DNA of 45,789 nucleotides from Methanosarcinaceae archaeon (GTDB lineage Archaea; Halobacteriota; Methanosarcinia; Methanosarcinales; Methanosarcinaceae), in contig JAIPUR010000021.1 of the NCBI GenBank assembly GCA_020055655.1, positions 1-45,789 on the forward strand. Reading direction: 5' to 3'. A program made the translations under genes and the position numbers. How positions within the stretch are numbered: position 1 is the stretch's first letter; each line of letters starts with the position of its first letter. The notes under the pieces are model-generated. The model was not told the DNA's origin, did no database searches, and was given only the letters and a program-made list of their open reading frames with translations. Of the stretch, positions 26,973-37,726 are shown piece after piece.

Positions 26973-28271
26973 TTATGCCTTATACTCTATCTCGCTCTCT
27001 TCGCCAAATACTTTTCTGACATTTGAAAGCAGAACTGACCTTTTCCTCTCCATATCATCCTTAAGGCTGTACAGATTTTTGCTCTCTGAATCTATGTCAT
27101 TCTTTGTGGAATCCACACAACTTCGATGATTTTCAATATCCTTTTCGATCTTTTCCCGCTCCTGATAGATGCTAAGATCATTGAGCTCTGCTACCATTTC
27201 CTCCTTCTCGGCAAGGTATGCATTCCTCTGTTCCACAAGTGAGGATGCTGCGTCCCCATCAGTGAGCACCTGCACCTGCATGAGTGTCTTTTCTCGCATC
27301 TGTTCCTTCAATCCGAGTTCTCCGCCCTCCATCCTGCTGGTGAGTTCTGCAAGGAAGGGACCAAGGTCCTTTTCAATAGCATTGACAGGGTCTTCTTTGA
27401 TGGACCTGAGTATTTTCCTGTTCTCGGGCGATAGCACAGCTCTTTCATTATCATCCTGTTTTTCCATTCTGGAAATTGCCTTAGAGAGCGGTGTGAACAA
27501 CCTCCTTGCCTCAGATACAGTATCTGCAAGTCTGCCGTCAATTTCTTTTATCCCAGATCCCAGCTCTTTTGCCCTTTCGAACTCCTTGCTACTCTCAAGT
27601 TCTGCAAGTCGGGAATCGCTCTTCGACAGTTCCTCCTTTGCATTCTCATATATGGAATCCAGCTCAGACATCCTCTTTGTGCTCTTCTCCGTCTCCTCTT
27701 CGATCATCCTGATATCATCGATAGCTTCTGATATATGCTGCAGTTCGTGGATATTTTCTACCCCCTGCATTATTGAGGAATTGAGCTCATCAAGAGTATC
27801 TTCCAGTTCTGCAAGACCCTGGTTGATCTTCTGGTATTGCTGTGGATAGATAGCTTTGATATACATCAGACTCCGGCTGGTGTTATCAAGAACTGTCTTG
27901 AGGGTCGATTTTGCCTCCTGAAAAAATTGAGATGCAGCTACCGGTGATGTATTCCCCGGGAGCTTCAGTTTGTCCTGGATGAGCTTAAGGTTATGGGCAA
28001 GATTGTCCCTGTTGGAGTCGCCAATTTTCTCTCCCCTTTTGCTGACATTCTCTATAGGTTCTGCATCAAGAAGTTCCTTCTTTAAGTCATCAAGCTCCTT
28101 CAGGGCATGTCGTATCGCTTCGTACCCATCCCTGACAACGGGTTTCAGGCCATCTTCCTCATCTCTTGCCCTTTTTTTAACGATGCCGGCAAGTTCCCCG
28201 AACTCAAAAACAACTGAATGAGATCGTTCTTTTTCCTGCTTTTTTCCAAAAAGCCTTTCAATGAACTTCAT
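26973..28271 (-). CDS. Long coiled-coil protein of unknown function
   Basis: 432 aa, no family recognised. MKFIERLFGKKQEKE start, then charged heptad-like helices over almost the full length, strongest at about 45-75, 150-250 and 340-425, without signal peptide or membrane helices. It looks like a soluble structural or scaffold protein. A Gly/Pro-containing segment (LPGNTSPVAA, residues ~104-113) may be a hinge. It heads a two-gene transcript with the 40-aa Lys-rich protein. A 226-aa frame on the other strand is a shadow. Confidence 0.82.
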   Translation of the reverse strand: MKFIERLFGKKQEKERSHSVVFEFGELAGIVKKRARDEEDGLKPVVRDGYEAIRHALKELDDLKKELLDAEPIENVSKRGEKIGDSNRDNLAHNLKLIQDKLKLPGNTSPVAASQFFQEAKSTLKTVLDNTSRSLMYIKAIYPQQYQKINQGLAELEDTLDELNSSIMQGVENIHELQHISEAIDDIRMIEEETEKSTKRMSELDSIYENAKEELSKSDSRLAELESSKEFERAKELGSGIKEIDGRLADTVSEARRLFTPLSKAISRMEKQDDNERAVLSPENRKILRSIKEDPVNAIEKDLGPFLAELTSRMEGGELGLKEQMREKTLMQVQVLTDGDAASSLVEQRNAYLAEKEEMVAELNDLSIYQEREKIEKDIENHRSCVDSTKNDIDSESKNLYSLKDDMERKRSVLLSNVRKVFGEESEIEYKA

Positions 28272-28442
28272 ATCTTCAAATACATTACGTGATGTGAATT
28301 TAAAGGTCTATTGGAAGACCGGGACCTATTAGTATAAGTGATCTTAGGTTCAATTATGAACTAGACCAGTAACCATAACTAATATTCATGATAATTACCC
28401 GAAACTTTTTTTAATTGGCAGAACTATTAGTAATTAATAATT

Positions 28443-28646
28443 ATGAACAATTGTATTACTGAAGAAGTAAACAATAAAACAGTTGGTGTTAAGTATATGG
28501 AATCTATGATAAATTGGGAATACGCAACAGAACATATGGATCGCGACAACCTTGAGAATCAGCTTTTCTATCTTGGAAACCGTGGTTGGGAACTGGTCTC
28601 CATCTGGGATGAAAAGGCCATCTTCAAGCGCGAAAGAACCAATTGA
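28443..28646 (+). CDS. Small DUF4177-like protein
   Basis: 67 aa. WEYATEHMDRDNLENQLFYLGNRGWELVSIWDEKAIFKRE matches the pattern of DUF4177 (beta-alpha-beta with GWELV). The function of this family is unknown. A second start at Met 19 or 22, after GGTG, is possible. Confidence 0.65.
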   Translation: MNNCITEEVNNKTVGVKYMESMINWEYATEHMDRDNLENQLFYLGNRGWELVSIWDEKAIFKRERTN

Positions 28647-28803
28647 TAAACTATTATCAGAAATACAGGTACATGATACCTGTTATCTTTTTCTTTTAAG
28701 ATATATTCTTTCGACCTTTTATTTAGAGTCCATCTAAGTTTTTGGCAAAGATATAAACCATTTACTCTTATTCCTCATTTATGGATAGGTTGGAGAGAGT
28801 AAG

Positions 28804-28866
28804 ATGATTGATAAAACAATAATAGAGGACTTCAATTCCCACACAAAGTTGAAGATCTTATGTTAA
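28804..28866 (+). other. 20-codon micro-ORF, possible remnant gene start
   Basis: MIDKTIIEDFNSHTKLKILC with SD GGAGAG eight bases upstream and an AT-rich promoter-like region. It runs into the 3' end of the convergent antiporter gene. It has the signals of a real gene start but no body, so it could be the 5' stub of a gene cut by rearrangement. Confidence 0.25.
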
Positions 28867-30909
28867 CAGCTGATCATCCGTACAATCTACTGATGATCCG
28901 GCATTATTACCTTCTTCCATTAATCGTCTAAGCTTACACAGACTCTCGGGTTTCCCGAGTACTATCAGCATGTCCCCAGACATAAGTTGTGTATTGCCTC
29001 CAGGGTTCTCTATGATCTCATCATCCCTGTGTATGGCCAATACCGTTGCATCATGAAGCTTTCTGAGATCAATATCCTTCAGAGTATTTCCATGGAGCAT
29101 GCAATCCTCTTTTACCTTGAAAGATGTTACATCCACCCCGGGCATGCCTTCCTTGAGATCACATTTGCCCCCATTTATAATAGGGTGCTTCCTCAGCATC
29201 GAATAGCCGTCAGCACGCATCTCCCTTGTGAACTTGTAGATATCCTCTTCAGGTACCAGGTATTTTTTAAGAAGGCGGCTAAATATCTCTACGGAGGTTT
29301 CATATTCCTCAGGGATAACTTCGTCAGCACCCAACTTACGGAGATGATCGATCTCATTCATATAGCGAGTTCTTGCAATGATATATATATCAGGATTTAC
29401 TCTTTTTGCGACATCTATTATTTTCCTGGTAGCAATAAAATCAGATATACCTACCACAAGTACCCTGGCTGACTTTATGTTAGCGTTATCAAGGACAAGC
29501 TCATGTGTTGCATCTCCGTAGAATATCCTTTCCCCTTGTTCCCTCTCATAACGCACGGTTTCGGGATTCATTTCTATGATCACACACGAAATACCTGCAT
29601 TATTTGCAGCATTGGACACTGTCTTTCCATTAAAACCATAGCCTATGATGATAAGGTGATCCTGCAATTTTTCATCTTCCTTTTCTGGTGCCAGGGTCGT
29701 TGAGTACAGGCCGTTGATCAATATGGCATTCTTAGTTCTTTTGAGAATACTGGCTGAGAGACTGTGTGAGGATGTCATCACAAAAGGAGTGGCTGCCATG
29801 GTGACTATTGATACAGCAAGGAAGGTCTGATACAGTCCACCGTTGAGCAATCCGTACTCACGACCAACGCTGGAAAGTATGAATGAGAACTCACCTACCT
29901 GTGACAATGTCAGACCGGTTATGATGGTTGTTCTAAGGGGATAGCCCAATATGAAAGTAACAATACCCGAGATCATTGACTTCAGAAGAATAACAGCAAG
30001 CGCCAATAGAAGCAGGATGCTTATGTTCTCAATAAAAAAACTGACATCCAACAACATCCCTATGGATACAAAGAAAAAGCTTATAAAGACATCCTTGAAG
30101 GGTAGCATGTTACCTATAGCCTGATGGCTGTATTCAGATTCAGATATTATCAGACCTGCCAAAAATGCCCCCAGGGCCAGTGACAAACCAGCTTTGGCAG
30201 TTAGCCATGCGGTCCCGAATACTATGAAAAGTATTGCCAAAAGGAAAAGTTCCCTGTTTTTTGTCCTGACGATCCTGAAGAGCAATGCAGGCACTACCCA
30301 CCTTGCACTGATGATCACAAAGAGAACTATTCCAAGCCCTTTAAGAAGGAAAATGGTTGCACTGTCACCTGATTCTGAAGTAACCCCTGCCAGGATGGGT
30401 GTCAGGAGTATCATGGGAACGATAACAATATCCTGAAATATCAGTACCCCAAGAGATATTTTGCCGTGAGGAGTGTTCATTTCTCCGTTTCCCTGGAGCA
30501 ACTTGAGCACAATGGCTGTACTGCTAAGCGATACGAGGAAACCCAAAAAAAGAGCGGTGCTGGAACTATAACCCATGTAAAGTGATATATAATAGATCAA
30601 TGCGGTTGTGATCGCAACCTGCAGCCCACCACCTATCAGCACAAATCTTTTGATGTCCCACAGTTCCCTGATAGACATCTCAACACCGATAGTGAACAGC
30701 AACAGGATGATCCCGATCTCTGCCAGTATCTCTACCTGCCCGACATCACTAATGATACCAAGCATGTGAGGTCCTGCGATAATTCCCGTTACAAGAAAAC
30801 CAAGAACCGGAGAAAGTTTTATCCGGTGGAATAATAATAGGATCAATACTGACAAACCAAATATGATCTCAATATCAGTAAAGAGTGTCAGATCCATGTT
30901 GCCAGCCAT
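28858..30909 (-). CDS. CPA2-family cation/proton antiporter with TrkA-N and TrkA-C domains (KefB-like)
   Basis: 683-aa membrane transporter for K+ or Na+ against H+. Residues 1-395 hold about 12 helices with GVEMSIRELWDIKRF, FLVSLSSTAIVLKLLQ and SLALGAFLAGLIISESEY of the Na/H exchanger fold. RCK/TrkA-N follows (IIGYGFNGKTVSNAA, GDATHELVLDNANI), then TrkA-C (VKEDCMLHGNTLKDIDLRK...SGDMLIVLGKPE). NAD(H) or ligand binding to the RCK would gate transport. It suits an organism from a saline or fluctuating habitat. Confidence 0.94.
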   Translation of the reverse strand: MAGNMDLTLFTDIEIIFGLSVLILLLFHRIKLSPVLGFLVTGIIAGPHMLGIISDVGQVEILAEIGIILLLFTIGVEMSIRELWDIKRFVLIGGGLQVAITTALIYYISLYMGYSSSTALFLGFLVSLSSTAIVLKLLQGNGEMNTPHGKISLGVLIFQDIVIVPMILLTPILAGVTSESGDSATIFLLKGLGIVLFVIISARWVVPALLFRIVRTKNRELFLLAILFIVFGTAWLTAKAGLSLALGAFLAGLIISESEYSHQAIGNMLPFKDVFISFFFVSIGMLLDVSFFIENISILLLLALAVILLKSMISGIVTFILGYPLRTTIITGLTLSQVGEFSFILSSVGREYGLLNGGLYQTFLAVSIVTMAATPFVMTSSHSLSASILKRTKNAILINGLYSTTLAPEKEDEKLQDHLIIIGYGFNGKTVSNAANNAGISCVIIEMNPETVRYEREQGERIFYGDATHELVLDNANIKSARVLVVGISDFIATRKIIDVAKRVNPDIYIIARTRYMNEIDHLRKLGADEVIPEEYETSVEIFSRLLKKYLVPEEDIYKFTREMRADGYSMLRKHPIINGGKCDLKEGMPGVDVTSFKVKEDCMLHGNTLKDIDLRKLHDATVLAIHRDDEIIENPGGNTQLMSGDMLIVLGKPESLCKLRRLMEEGNNAGSSVDCTDDQLLT

Positions 30910-31007
30910 ATTTATCGTACTGTAATCTGATTGCTTATTAAAAAATGTTTGTATGGCTCTTTACAATTCGCGACACCTCGACAAATATGAGACCATCAAA
31001 TTAGAAT

Positions 31008-31124
31008 GGCTCTGTAGAAAAACTCCAAATTCAACTGATGATACTTTGTATATTATTTTAAACATTTATTGTTTTGCACAATTATGGCTGAGTGTAATGG
31101 TTTCAATATGATTTCTACATCGCC
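31008..31124. mobile_element. MITE-like element, copy 1 (117 bp)
   Basis: Left end GGCTCTGTAGAAA (31008-31020), right end TTTCTACATCGCC (31112-31124), 11 of 13 matching the inverse of the left end. Near the right end the interior (GTGTAATGGTTTCAATATG) resembles the element at 40500 (GTGATTTCAATAGG). No ORF. It lies in the 424-bp gap before the histidine-kinase gene; the rest of the gap is AT-rich with no gene. Confidence 0.6.
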
Positions 31125-31333
31125 ACAAACTTGCTAGTAACTAGATACTCATTAATTGGTCCTATCCCAGCAACTTTTTAACAGATATTCAAATGATAGT
31201 TACATATATACTACATTATTTATATAATATACTAGATCTCATGCTAACCTTAAAATTAATCTAAGATCAATAATAAAGGGATCTGGATAAGAGAAAATCC
31301 GAGTCAGTACAAGATAGTAATCCGGTGGGAATT

Positions 31334-34300
31334 ATGACTAGCTCACATACAGACATAAGTGAAATAAAAAAGTTTGAAGAAAATCTGCTTCTCTGGGAAA
31401 AGCGACTAAATATTTTTTCAGACATTCTGCATTCCAGATATAATTCCATCCAGGAATACCTTGATTTCGCCCTTGAAAGTGCAATCAAGTTGACTGATAG
31501 TAAGTTTGGCTATATCTATCATTACAGTGAATCAAAAAAAGAATTTACTCTGAATACATGGTCTAAAGGCGTAATGAAAGAGTGTGAAGTTGAGGAAACA
31601 CAGACTGTTTATAAACTGGATGATACAGGCATCTGGGGAGAAGCTGTCAGGCAGCGTAAGTCTCTCATAATAAATGATTTTAATGCGCCAAATCCTCTAA
31701 AAAAAGGTTATCCAAAAGGGCATGTCCAAGTTCACAGATTTATGACTGTGCCAATTTTCCGAAATAACAAAATAGTGGCAGTTGTGGGCCTTGCGAACAA
31801 AGGATCAGATTATAAGGAAATAGATGAACTACAGTTAACTTTGCTAATGGACTCTGTATGGAACATGATAAGACAGATAGGTGCTGAAGAAGCAATACGC
31901 GAGAGTGAGGAAAAATATCGCGGCTTATTTGAGAATGCCCTTAGTGCTGTGGCAATCCATAAAATAATCCTGGATGAATGTGGAAAACCCAGTGACTATG
32001 TTTTTCTTGATGCTAATGAAGCCTTTGAGACTCATACAGGACTCAAAGTTGAAGATGTTGTTGGAAATTGTGCAACTGAGGTTTTACCAGGTATAGAAAA
32101 AACGTCTTTAATTGAAATATATGGTGATGTTGCACTTAACGACACTAATGTTAATTTTGAAATCTTCCTCGAACCATTACAGCGACACTATACCATAAGT
32201 GCTTATCAGGTAGATCCGGGAATATTTGCGACGGTCTTCCAGGACATAACTGAGCGCAAAAATGCAGATGAACTGGTAAAAGAAATAGAACAACGTTTCA
32301 GAAAGTTAGCAGAAAATGCTGAAGACATGATATATAGCTATGAATTCTCTCCTAAAAGAGGGTTTACCTACGTTAGTCCGGCTTCAACCAGGATCACAGG
32401 CTATACGCCTGAAGAACATTATGAAGATCCTGATCTAGGGCTTAAACTGGTGCATCCGGATGATGCTGATATTCTCAAGAGCTTGTCAAAAGTAGATTCT
32501 AATGACCGAACAACTGTAGTTCTTCGTTGGATTAAAAAAGACGGACAAATTATTTGGACAGAACAAAAGAATTTTTTTGTTTATGATGACAATGGAAATC
32601 TTATTGCCCTGGAAGGAGTTGCCAGGGATATAACCGACACGAAAAACGAACAAAAGCGGGATGATTATATCAAAAATATCATTCTTGCAAATCGAAATAT
32701 CAACCAGATTATTGTAAAAGAACATGATCCGGAAATTCTTATCCAGAAAGCCTGCAGGAAACTGACAGAAGCACTAGGGAGTTACAGTTCCTGGATTGCG
32801 CTTGTTGATCATGAGAAGAATGTTACAGGAACAGCATATTTTTGTTCCGATCTCTCCAATGGTTTTGAACAGTTGGAACAACAGTTAAAAGAAGGCATAT
32901 TTCCACAATGTATGCAGCAAATTTTGGAAAAAGATGAAACTTTGATAATAGAGGAGTTTCCTAAAAAATGTATAGAGTGCCCTCTCGAATGTAACTATTC
33001 AAATTGTGTATCTTTATTTTATCGGATGCAATATGCTTCCAAATTATATGGTGTTCTGTCGGTTACAATTCCGCGAAAATATACCGACTTAGATGAAATA
33101 CATGACCTGTTCAGGCAAGTTTCAGATGATCTGGGTTTTGCTCTCTATAAGATCGAAACAGAAAAAAAGAGGGAAAAATATGAAGCCCATCTTCATCTGA
33201 TGACACAGAATATGAATGATGTTATAATTGAAACAAATGTTGAAGGACTATATTTATATATCTCTCCTTCCCACAAACGAATTCTTGGCAGGGGTAAAGA
33301 ATTATTGGGTAAAAACTGTATGAAGGACCTGCATCCTGATGATATTGCCGTTGTTGCTAGCGTATTTAAAAAAATTGTTGAAACCGGTGAGCAGGGGCAA
33401 GCTGAGTACAGATATATGCATCCTGAAAAGGGTTATATTTGGCTGGAATCAATTGCTAATTATTATGTTGATAAAAATAATAAAATAAGGATACTTATCA
33501 ATACCCGTGATATTACTACCCGAAAGTTGACAGAAAAAGAACTTGAAAAGGAAAGTTCTCTACTAAAAAGCCTTCTAGATTCAATTCCAGATATTATATT
33601 CTTCAAAAATCCCGATGGCGTATATATGGGATGTAATTCCGAATTCTCAAATCTTGTTGGCAGGAAAAGGGAAGATATCATTGGTAAAACCGATTATGAA
33701 CTGTTCAATAAAGACCTTGCAGACTTCTTCAGAATGAATGATCTATTAATGATGAAAGAGGGTAAAACCAGGCATAATGAAGAATCGGTAGTTTATCCTG
33801 ATGGAAGGAATGTAATGCTCTACACCACCAAAGCTCCTTTGAAAAACTCTGCAGGGACGATAATTGGTCTGGTGGGTGTGGGTCGAGATATAACTGATAA
33901 CTGGCAGTCACAAGAAACTATTAAAGAACTGAACAGCCTTAATCAATCCACAATTGACTCTCTGGATGCAAATATTTGTGTACTTGATGAAGCAGGAAAT
34001 ATCATTAAGACGAATAAATCATGGAAGGATTTTGCTATTGAGAATTCTGCAGATATTGAAAAAGTGAGCGAGGGGACAAATTACATCAAGATCGCAAAGA
34101 ATTCTGTAGGCAAGGATAGTGATATAGCCTGGAAGTTTGCAAAGGGAATAGAAGATGTGATTATGGGGTTGAGTGATGAATACGACTTTGAATATCCATG
34201 TCACTCGCCAGATGAAAATAGATGGTTCATAGGAAAAGTTCGTCCCTTTCAAAGTACTACAGCTTCTTTCCCCCGCAAAGTCGTAATATCGCATCTAAAT

Positions 34301-36346
34301 ATTACTGAACGTAAAGTTGCTGAGGAAAATTTGAAGAACTATGCATCTGAGGTTAAAAGAAAAAATCTGGAACTTGACAATGCCCTCCTAAAAGCAGAAG
34401 ATGCCACCAGGGCAAAGAGCGAGTTTTTGGCCAATATGTCCCATGAGATACGCACACCTATGAACGGTGTTATAGGCATGACCAGTCTGCTTATGGACAC
34501 TAAACTTGGTGAAGAGCAAAAACATTATGTTGAAACGATAAAGACAAGCGGAGAGTTATTGCTTAGTCTTATAAATGATATATTGGATTTCTCCAAGATC
34601 GAAGCAGACAAGTTAGATCTGGAAGTTGTTGATTTTGATCTAAGCGATATTCTTGATGATTTTGCTTCAATGCTGGCTGTAAAGGCTAATGATAAAGGAT
34701 TGGAATTCATCTGTGCATATGAACCCGATGTTCCTGTTCACATCAAAGGTGATCCAAGTCGCTTGCAGCAAATATTGATGAATTTGGCAGGAAATGCTAT
34801 TAAATTCACAGAGAAAGGTGAAATTGTTTTGCATGTAAGCCTTGAATCCGAGACGGGATCTCAAGCCATATTGCATTTTTCTGTCAAGGATACTGGTATA
34901 GGCATTACTGAAGATAAAATCGAATCTCTTTTTGATACCTTCTATCAAGTGGATGCATCAACAACAAGAAAATATGGTGGAACAGGTCTTGGTCTTGCCA
35001 TCTCCAAAAAACTTGTTGAGATGATGGGGGGAGAGATAGGCTTGAAAAGTAAGGAAGGATCTGGATCCGAATTCTGGTTTACAATGCCTTTTGCTAAGCT
35101 TTCAGATGTAAAGCCCAAAGACAATTCATTGAACCATATAAGAGATTTACGCGTACTTATAGTGGATGATAATGCAACAAATCGTGAATTTTTACGAGTT
35201 TGGCTTTCATCACGGGGAGCTAAAGTGGAAGAGGCTGAAAATGGTGCCATGGCACTACAACAACTCTATCAGGCAAATGAGAACAACAAATCATTTGATG
35301 TGGCACTTCTTGATCTCCAAATGCCAGGAATGGATGGCATTACTGTTGCCAATGTGATTAAATCAGACGAGAAGCTCAAAGATATTTCTCTTATTATGCT
35401 GGCATCTCCCGGACAGCGACCCACTTATGATAAAATCGATGAAAATCAGTTAACTGATTTTATTACTAAGCCGATCAATCATGCATTGTTGCTTGAGAGA
35501 TTATCATATATTCTCAAAGATGGAGCGAATACAAACAGATCACATCACAATGTTGATCAAAATAATTATTATGAAAAACCAATTAAAGGACTTAGAATTC
35601 TATTGGCTGAAGACAACACTGTGAACCAGAAAGTTGCACAAAGCATGCTAAAGAAGATGGGGCACATCGTAGACACTGTAGCCAATGGTAAGGAATCAAT
35701 AAAAGCACTTGAGATGATTCCCTACGATCTTGTACTTATGGATGTGCAGATGCCTGAAATGGATGGTCTTGAAGCTACTAAACATATCCGGCATCACAGT
35801 TCATCTGTTCTCAAAAAGGATGTGCCTATAATTGCCATGACAGCACATGCTATGAAGGGAGATAAAGAGCGTTTTATAGAGGTTGGGATGGATGATTATA
35901 TCGCAAAACCGATTTCAATGCATTCCTTCATAGAATTGATCGATAAATGGTCAAAGGAATTGAATGTGGAAAGTTGGAAAGTTGCCAGATCTGATGAAAC
36001 AATTCATCAAACAGATACACCTATTTTTGACAAGCAAGCATTTATGGAAAGAGTGGATAACGATGTTGAACTGGCACATCACCTAATTTCTACTTTTTTG
36101 AAACATACGCCACAGCAGATAGAATCCCTGAAGGAAAGTATAGAAAGTTCAAATGCCCAGGAGATAAGTAATTATGCGCACAGCATTAAAGGTGCATCAG
36201 CGAATATGGGTGGTATGGCTTTAAGTTACATTGCTGGTGAAATGGAAAAAGCAGCAATTTCAGGCAATGTTGAGGAAGCTACAGGAATGCTGGCAGAAGT
36301 GGAAAAGCAGCTTAGATCGCTTATAAATCATCTGCGAGAGCTATGA
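31334..36346 (+). CDS. Hybrid sensor histidine kinase (GAF-PAS2-GAF-PAS3-HisKA-HATPase-REC-REC-Hpt)
   Basis: 1670 aa, no membrane helix, so a cytosolic sensor. Order: GAF (~36-175), PAS (~194-305), PAS (~321-435), GAF-like domain with a cysteine cluster [13 protein letters not shown] (~442-602), PAS (~619-729), PAS (~737-852), PAS-like (~870-992), HisKA with [12 protein letters not shown] (His1037), HATPase ([25 protein letters not shown]), receiver 1 ([11 protein letters not shown], Asp1327), receiver 2 ([11 protein letters not shown], Asp1470) and Hpt ([10 protein letters not shown], His1616). The ATG at 31334 follows SD GGTGG; the GTG at 31325 is within it. A full phosphorelay lies in one chain; the output partner is not nearby. 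The Cys cluster could hold metal or a cofactor. Confidence 0.94.
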   Translation: MTSSHTDISEIKKFEENLLLWEKRLNIFSDILHSRYNSIQEYLDFALESAIKLTDSKFGYIYHYSESKKEFTLNTWSKGVMKECEVEETQTVYKLDDTGIWGEAVRQRKSLIINDFNAPNPLKKGYPKGHVQVHRFMTVPIFRNNKIVAVVGLANKGSDYKEIDELQLTLLMDSVWNMIRQIGAEEAIRESEEKYRGLFENALSAVAIHKIILDECGKPSDYVFLDANEAFETHTGLKVEDVVGNCATEVLPGIEKTSLIEIYGDVALNDTNVNFEIFLEPLQRHYTISAYQVDPGIFATVFQDITERKNADELVKEIEQRFRKLAENAEDMIYSYEFSPKRGFTYVSPASTRITGYTPEEHYEDPDLGLKLVHPDDADILKSLSKVDSNDRTTVVLRWIKKDGQIIWTEQKNFFVYDDNGNLIALEGVARDITDTKNEQKRDDYIKNIILANRNINQIIVKEHDPEILIQKACRKLTEALGSYSSWIALVDHEKNVTGTAYFCSDLSNGFEQLEQQLKEGIFPQCMQQILEKDETLIIEEFPKKCIECPLECNYSNCVSLFYRMQYASKLYGVLSVTIPRKYTDLDEIHDLFRQVSDDLGFALYKIETEKKREKYEAHLHLMTQNMNDVIIETNVEGLYLYISPSHKRILGRGKELLGKNCMKDLHPDDIAVVASVFKKIVETGEQGQAEYRYMHPEKGYIWLESIANYYVDKNNKIRILINTRDITTRKLTEKELEKESSLLKSLLDSIPDIIFFKNPDGVYMGCNSEFSNLVGRKREDIIGKTDYELFNKDLADFFRMNDLLMMKEGKTRHNEESVVYPDGRNVMLYTTKAPLKNSAGTIIGLVGVGRDITDNWQSQETIKELNSLNQSTIDSLDANICVLDEAGNIIKTNKSWKDFAIENSADIEKVSEGTNYIKIAKNSVGKDSDIAWKFAKGIEDVIMGLSDEYDFEYPCHSPDENRWFIGKVRPFQSTTASFPRKVVISHLNITERKVAEENLKNYASEVKRKNLELDNALLKAEDATRAKSEFLANMSHEIRTPMNGVIGMTSLLMDTKLGEEQKHYVETIKTSGELLLSLINDILDFSKIEADKLDLEVVDFDLSDILDDFASMLAVKANDKGLEFICAYEPDVPVHIKGDPSRLQQILMNLAGNAIKFTEKGEIVLHVSLESETGSQAILHFSVKDTGIGITEDKIESLFDTFYQVDASTTRKYGGTGLGLAISKKLVEMMGGEIGLKSKEGSGSEFWFTMPFAKLSDVKPKDNSLNHIRDLRVLIVDDNATNREFLRVWLSSRGAKVEEAENGAMALQQLYQANENNKSFDVALLDLQMPGMDGITVANVIKSDEKLKDISLIMLASPGQRPTYDKIDENQLTDFITKPINHALLLERLSYILKDGANTNRSHHNVDQNNYYEKPIKGLRILLAEDNTVNQKVAQSMLKKMGHIVDTVANGKESIKALEMIPYDLVLMDVQMPEMDGLEATKHIRHHSSSVLKKDVPIIAMTAHAMKGDKERFIEVGMDDYIAKPISMHSFIELIDKWSKELNVESWKVARSDETIHQTDTPIFDKQAFMERVDNDVELAHHLISTFLKHTPQQIESLKESIESSNAQEISNYAHSIKGASANMGGMALSYIAGEMEKAAISGNVEEATGMLAEVEKQLRSLINHLREL

Positions 36347-36385
36347 AATAGCCGCTCTTCCTTTTTAGTAACCTGAGAGTTAATG

Positions 36386-36459
36386 GGCTCTGTAGAAAAA
36401 CTGCTTATTTTTTAATTATAATGCCAAAATAAAAGATGAGTTAGTTTTTCTACAGAATC
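36386..36459. mobile_element. MITE-like element, copy 2 (74 bp), between convergent genes
   Basis: GGCTCTGTAGAAAAACT (36386-36402) pairs with AGTTTTTCTACAGA (36443-36456) followed by ATC where GCC is expected. The shortest of three copies; its ends form a 14-bp stem. It sits between the stops of the histidine kinase and MscS genes, where it could act as a bidirectional terminator. Confidence 0.6.
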
Positions 36460-36471
36460 TAAATATTATGA

Positions 36472-37365
36472 TTATGACTCATGTTGCAATTCTCCAATGT
36501 CCTTCTTATAGACAATGGTTCTATATGGGAAAGGTATCTCTATTCCTTCTGAATCAAAGCGCTTCTTGATAGATTCTTTCAGCTCACAACCAGTAATAAA
36601 CGCAACTGAACGGTCACGTATCCAAATATACAATACCATGTTCACTGAAAAATCTGCAAGTTCAGTCAGCAGTACGGAGATCTCATTGCCGGAATATCCA
36701 TTGGATTTATATTTTAGAATATCTTTATGGGCCATGACCTCAGGATGCTTGCGAGCCTCTTCGATCATAATTCTACGTGCAAGGTCGATATCAGAATCAT
36801 AACTAATTCCTATTTCAATGGTCCAGTTAACTGTGGGATCATCAATTGACCAGTTAATAACAGCCTCATCACTAATTATATGGTTAGGAATATTAAGCCT
36901 TCTATTATCCCAAGTAAGGATCTTTGTATAACCAAGTGTGATATCTTTTACCCTTCCATATTCTCCATGAATTGTCAGCAGGTCACCAACACGAAATGGT
37001 CTGAAAGTCGCAAGCGAAACACCTGAAATTATATTAGCTAGTGTGCTCTGTGCAGCCATACCAATTACTATACCTGCAAACCCCGCTCCCGCAAAAAGTG
37101 CAATGGATAAGTCACGAAGACCTGGAATACTAAATATTATAACAATTAAGCCAATGAAATAGACCATTGCAACTATAATACGACGTACAAGTCCGTAAGC
37201 TGTCTCATCAATCTTCATTTTCTTGCTTGCCAGAACAAAGTATGCTTCCAGCATCCTGTTAATAAGCTTAGCCAATAAAAATGTCGATATTAATACTAAA
37301 ACAACAAAAACAATAGAAGCAAGTTCCCATGAGATCAAAGATGAATCAATATCCATAATATTCAT
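36472..37365 (-). CDS. mscS: Mechanosensitive channel, MscS family
   Basis: 297 aa. Three N-terminal helices, the last of them the Gly/Ala-rich pore helix (ALFAGAGFAGIVIGMAAQSTLANIISGV), then the cytosolic beta domain (FRPFRVGDLLTIHGEYGRVKDITLGYTKILTWDNRRLNIPNH) and the alpha/beta vestibule ending ESIKKRFDSEGIEIPFPYRT. It opens on hypo-osmotic shock to release solutes. A typical small archaeal MscS with no extra domain. Confidence 0.95.
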   Translation of the reverse strand: MNIMDIDSSLISWELASIVFVVLVLISTFLLAKLINRMLEAYFVLASKKMKIDETAYGLVRRIIVAMVYFIGLIVIIFSIPGLRDLSIALFAGAGFAGIVIGMAAQSTLANIISGVSLATFRPFRVGDLLTIHGEYGRVKDITLGYTKILTWDNRRLNIPNHIISDEAVINWSIDDPTVNWTIEIGISYDSDIDLARRIMIEEARKHPEVMAHKDILKYKSNGYSGNEISVLLTELADFSVNMVLYIWIRDRSVAFITGCELKESIKKRFDSEGIEIPFPYRTIVYKKDIGELQHES

Positions 37366-37726
37366 GGAGCATAATTAGACAAAAGGGGTATACATATTTG
37401 ACCATCCATTAATAGAAAAATCAAAATCATAAAATAAATTGTAATATTCTTTTTAACATCGTGCATGAATGTACATATATTCACCCGAATTAAAGTTAAA
37501 TTTCTACCGTAGAATGCATTCATTGAATCATATTTACATTTGTTCAGAAAGCAAAAAGATCAACAAGTTTGCTCGACTTGAATCATTTTTTGGACAAAGA
37601 GTATACTATTATGCTTCTTAAGCTGCTCACCAAAGAGAAATAAAGGTGGCTTGCGCAATTGAGCAATTATTCAATGCTTTTTATTTTGATAATCCCGCAA
37701 GGCTTTTTGAGGGCGTTTTTCCAATC
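37366..37726. other. Intergenic region with one weak 35-codon ORF
   Basis: 361 bp between mscS and the 3' end of glgP. A plus-strand frame 37514-37621 encodes MHSLNHIYICSESKKINKFA and 15 more residues ending VYYYAS, with no SD or convincing promoter. It may be a decayed gene or chance. A GC-richer imperfect inverted repeat near 37695-37720 may terminate glgP. No other feature seen. Confidence 0.3.

Noticed and set aside
27169-27849. 226-codon plus-strand frame opposite the coiled-coil gene
   Set aside because: Ser-rich shadow of a Glu/Lys-rich coiled coil; no SD and the other strand has the coherent protein.
28987-29472. 161-codon plus-strand frame inside the antiporter gene
   Set aside because: Antisense to the conserved TrkA domains, no SD or family pattern.
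37514-37621. 35-codon ORF between mscS and glgP
   Set aside because: No SD or promoter and no recognised family; kept only as a note in the intergenic entry.
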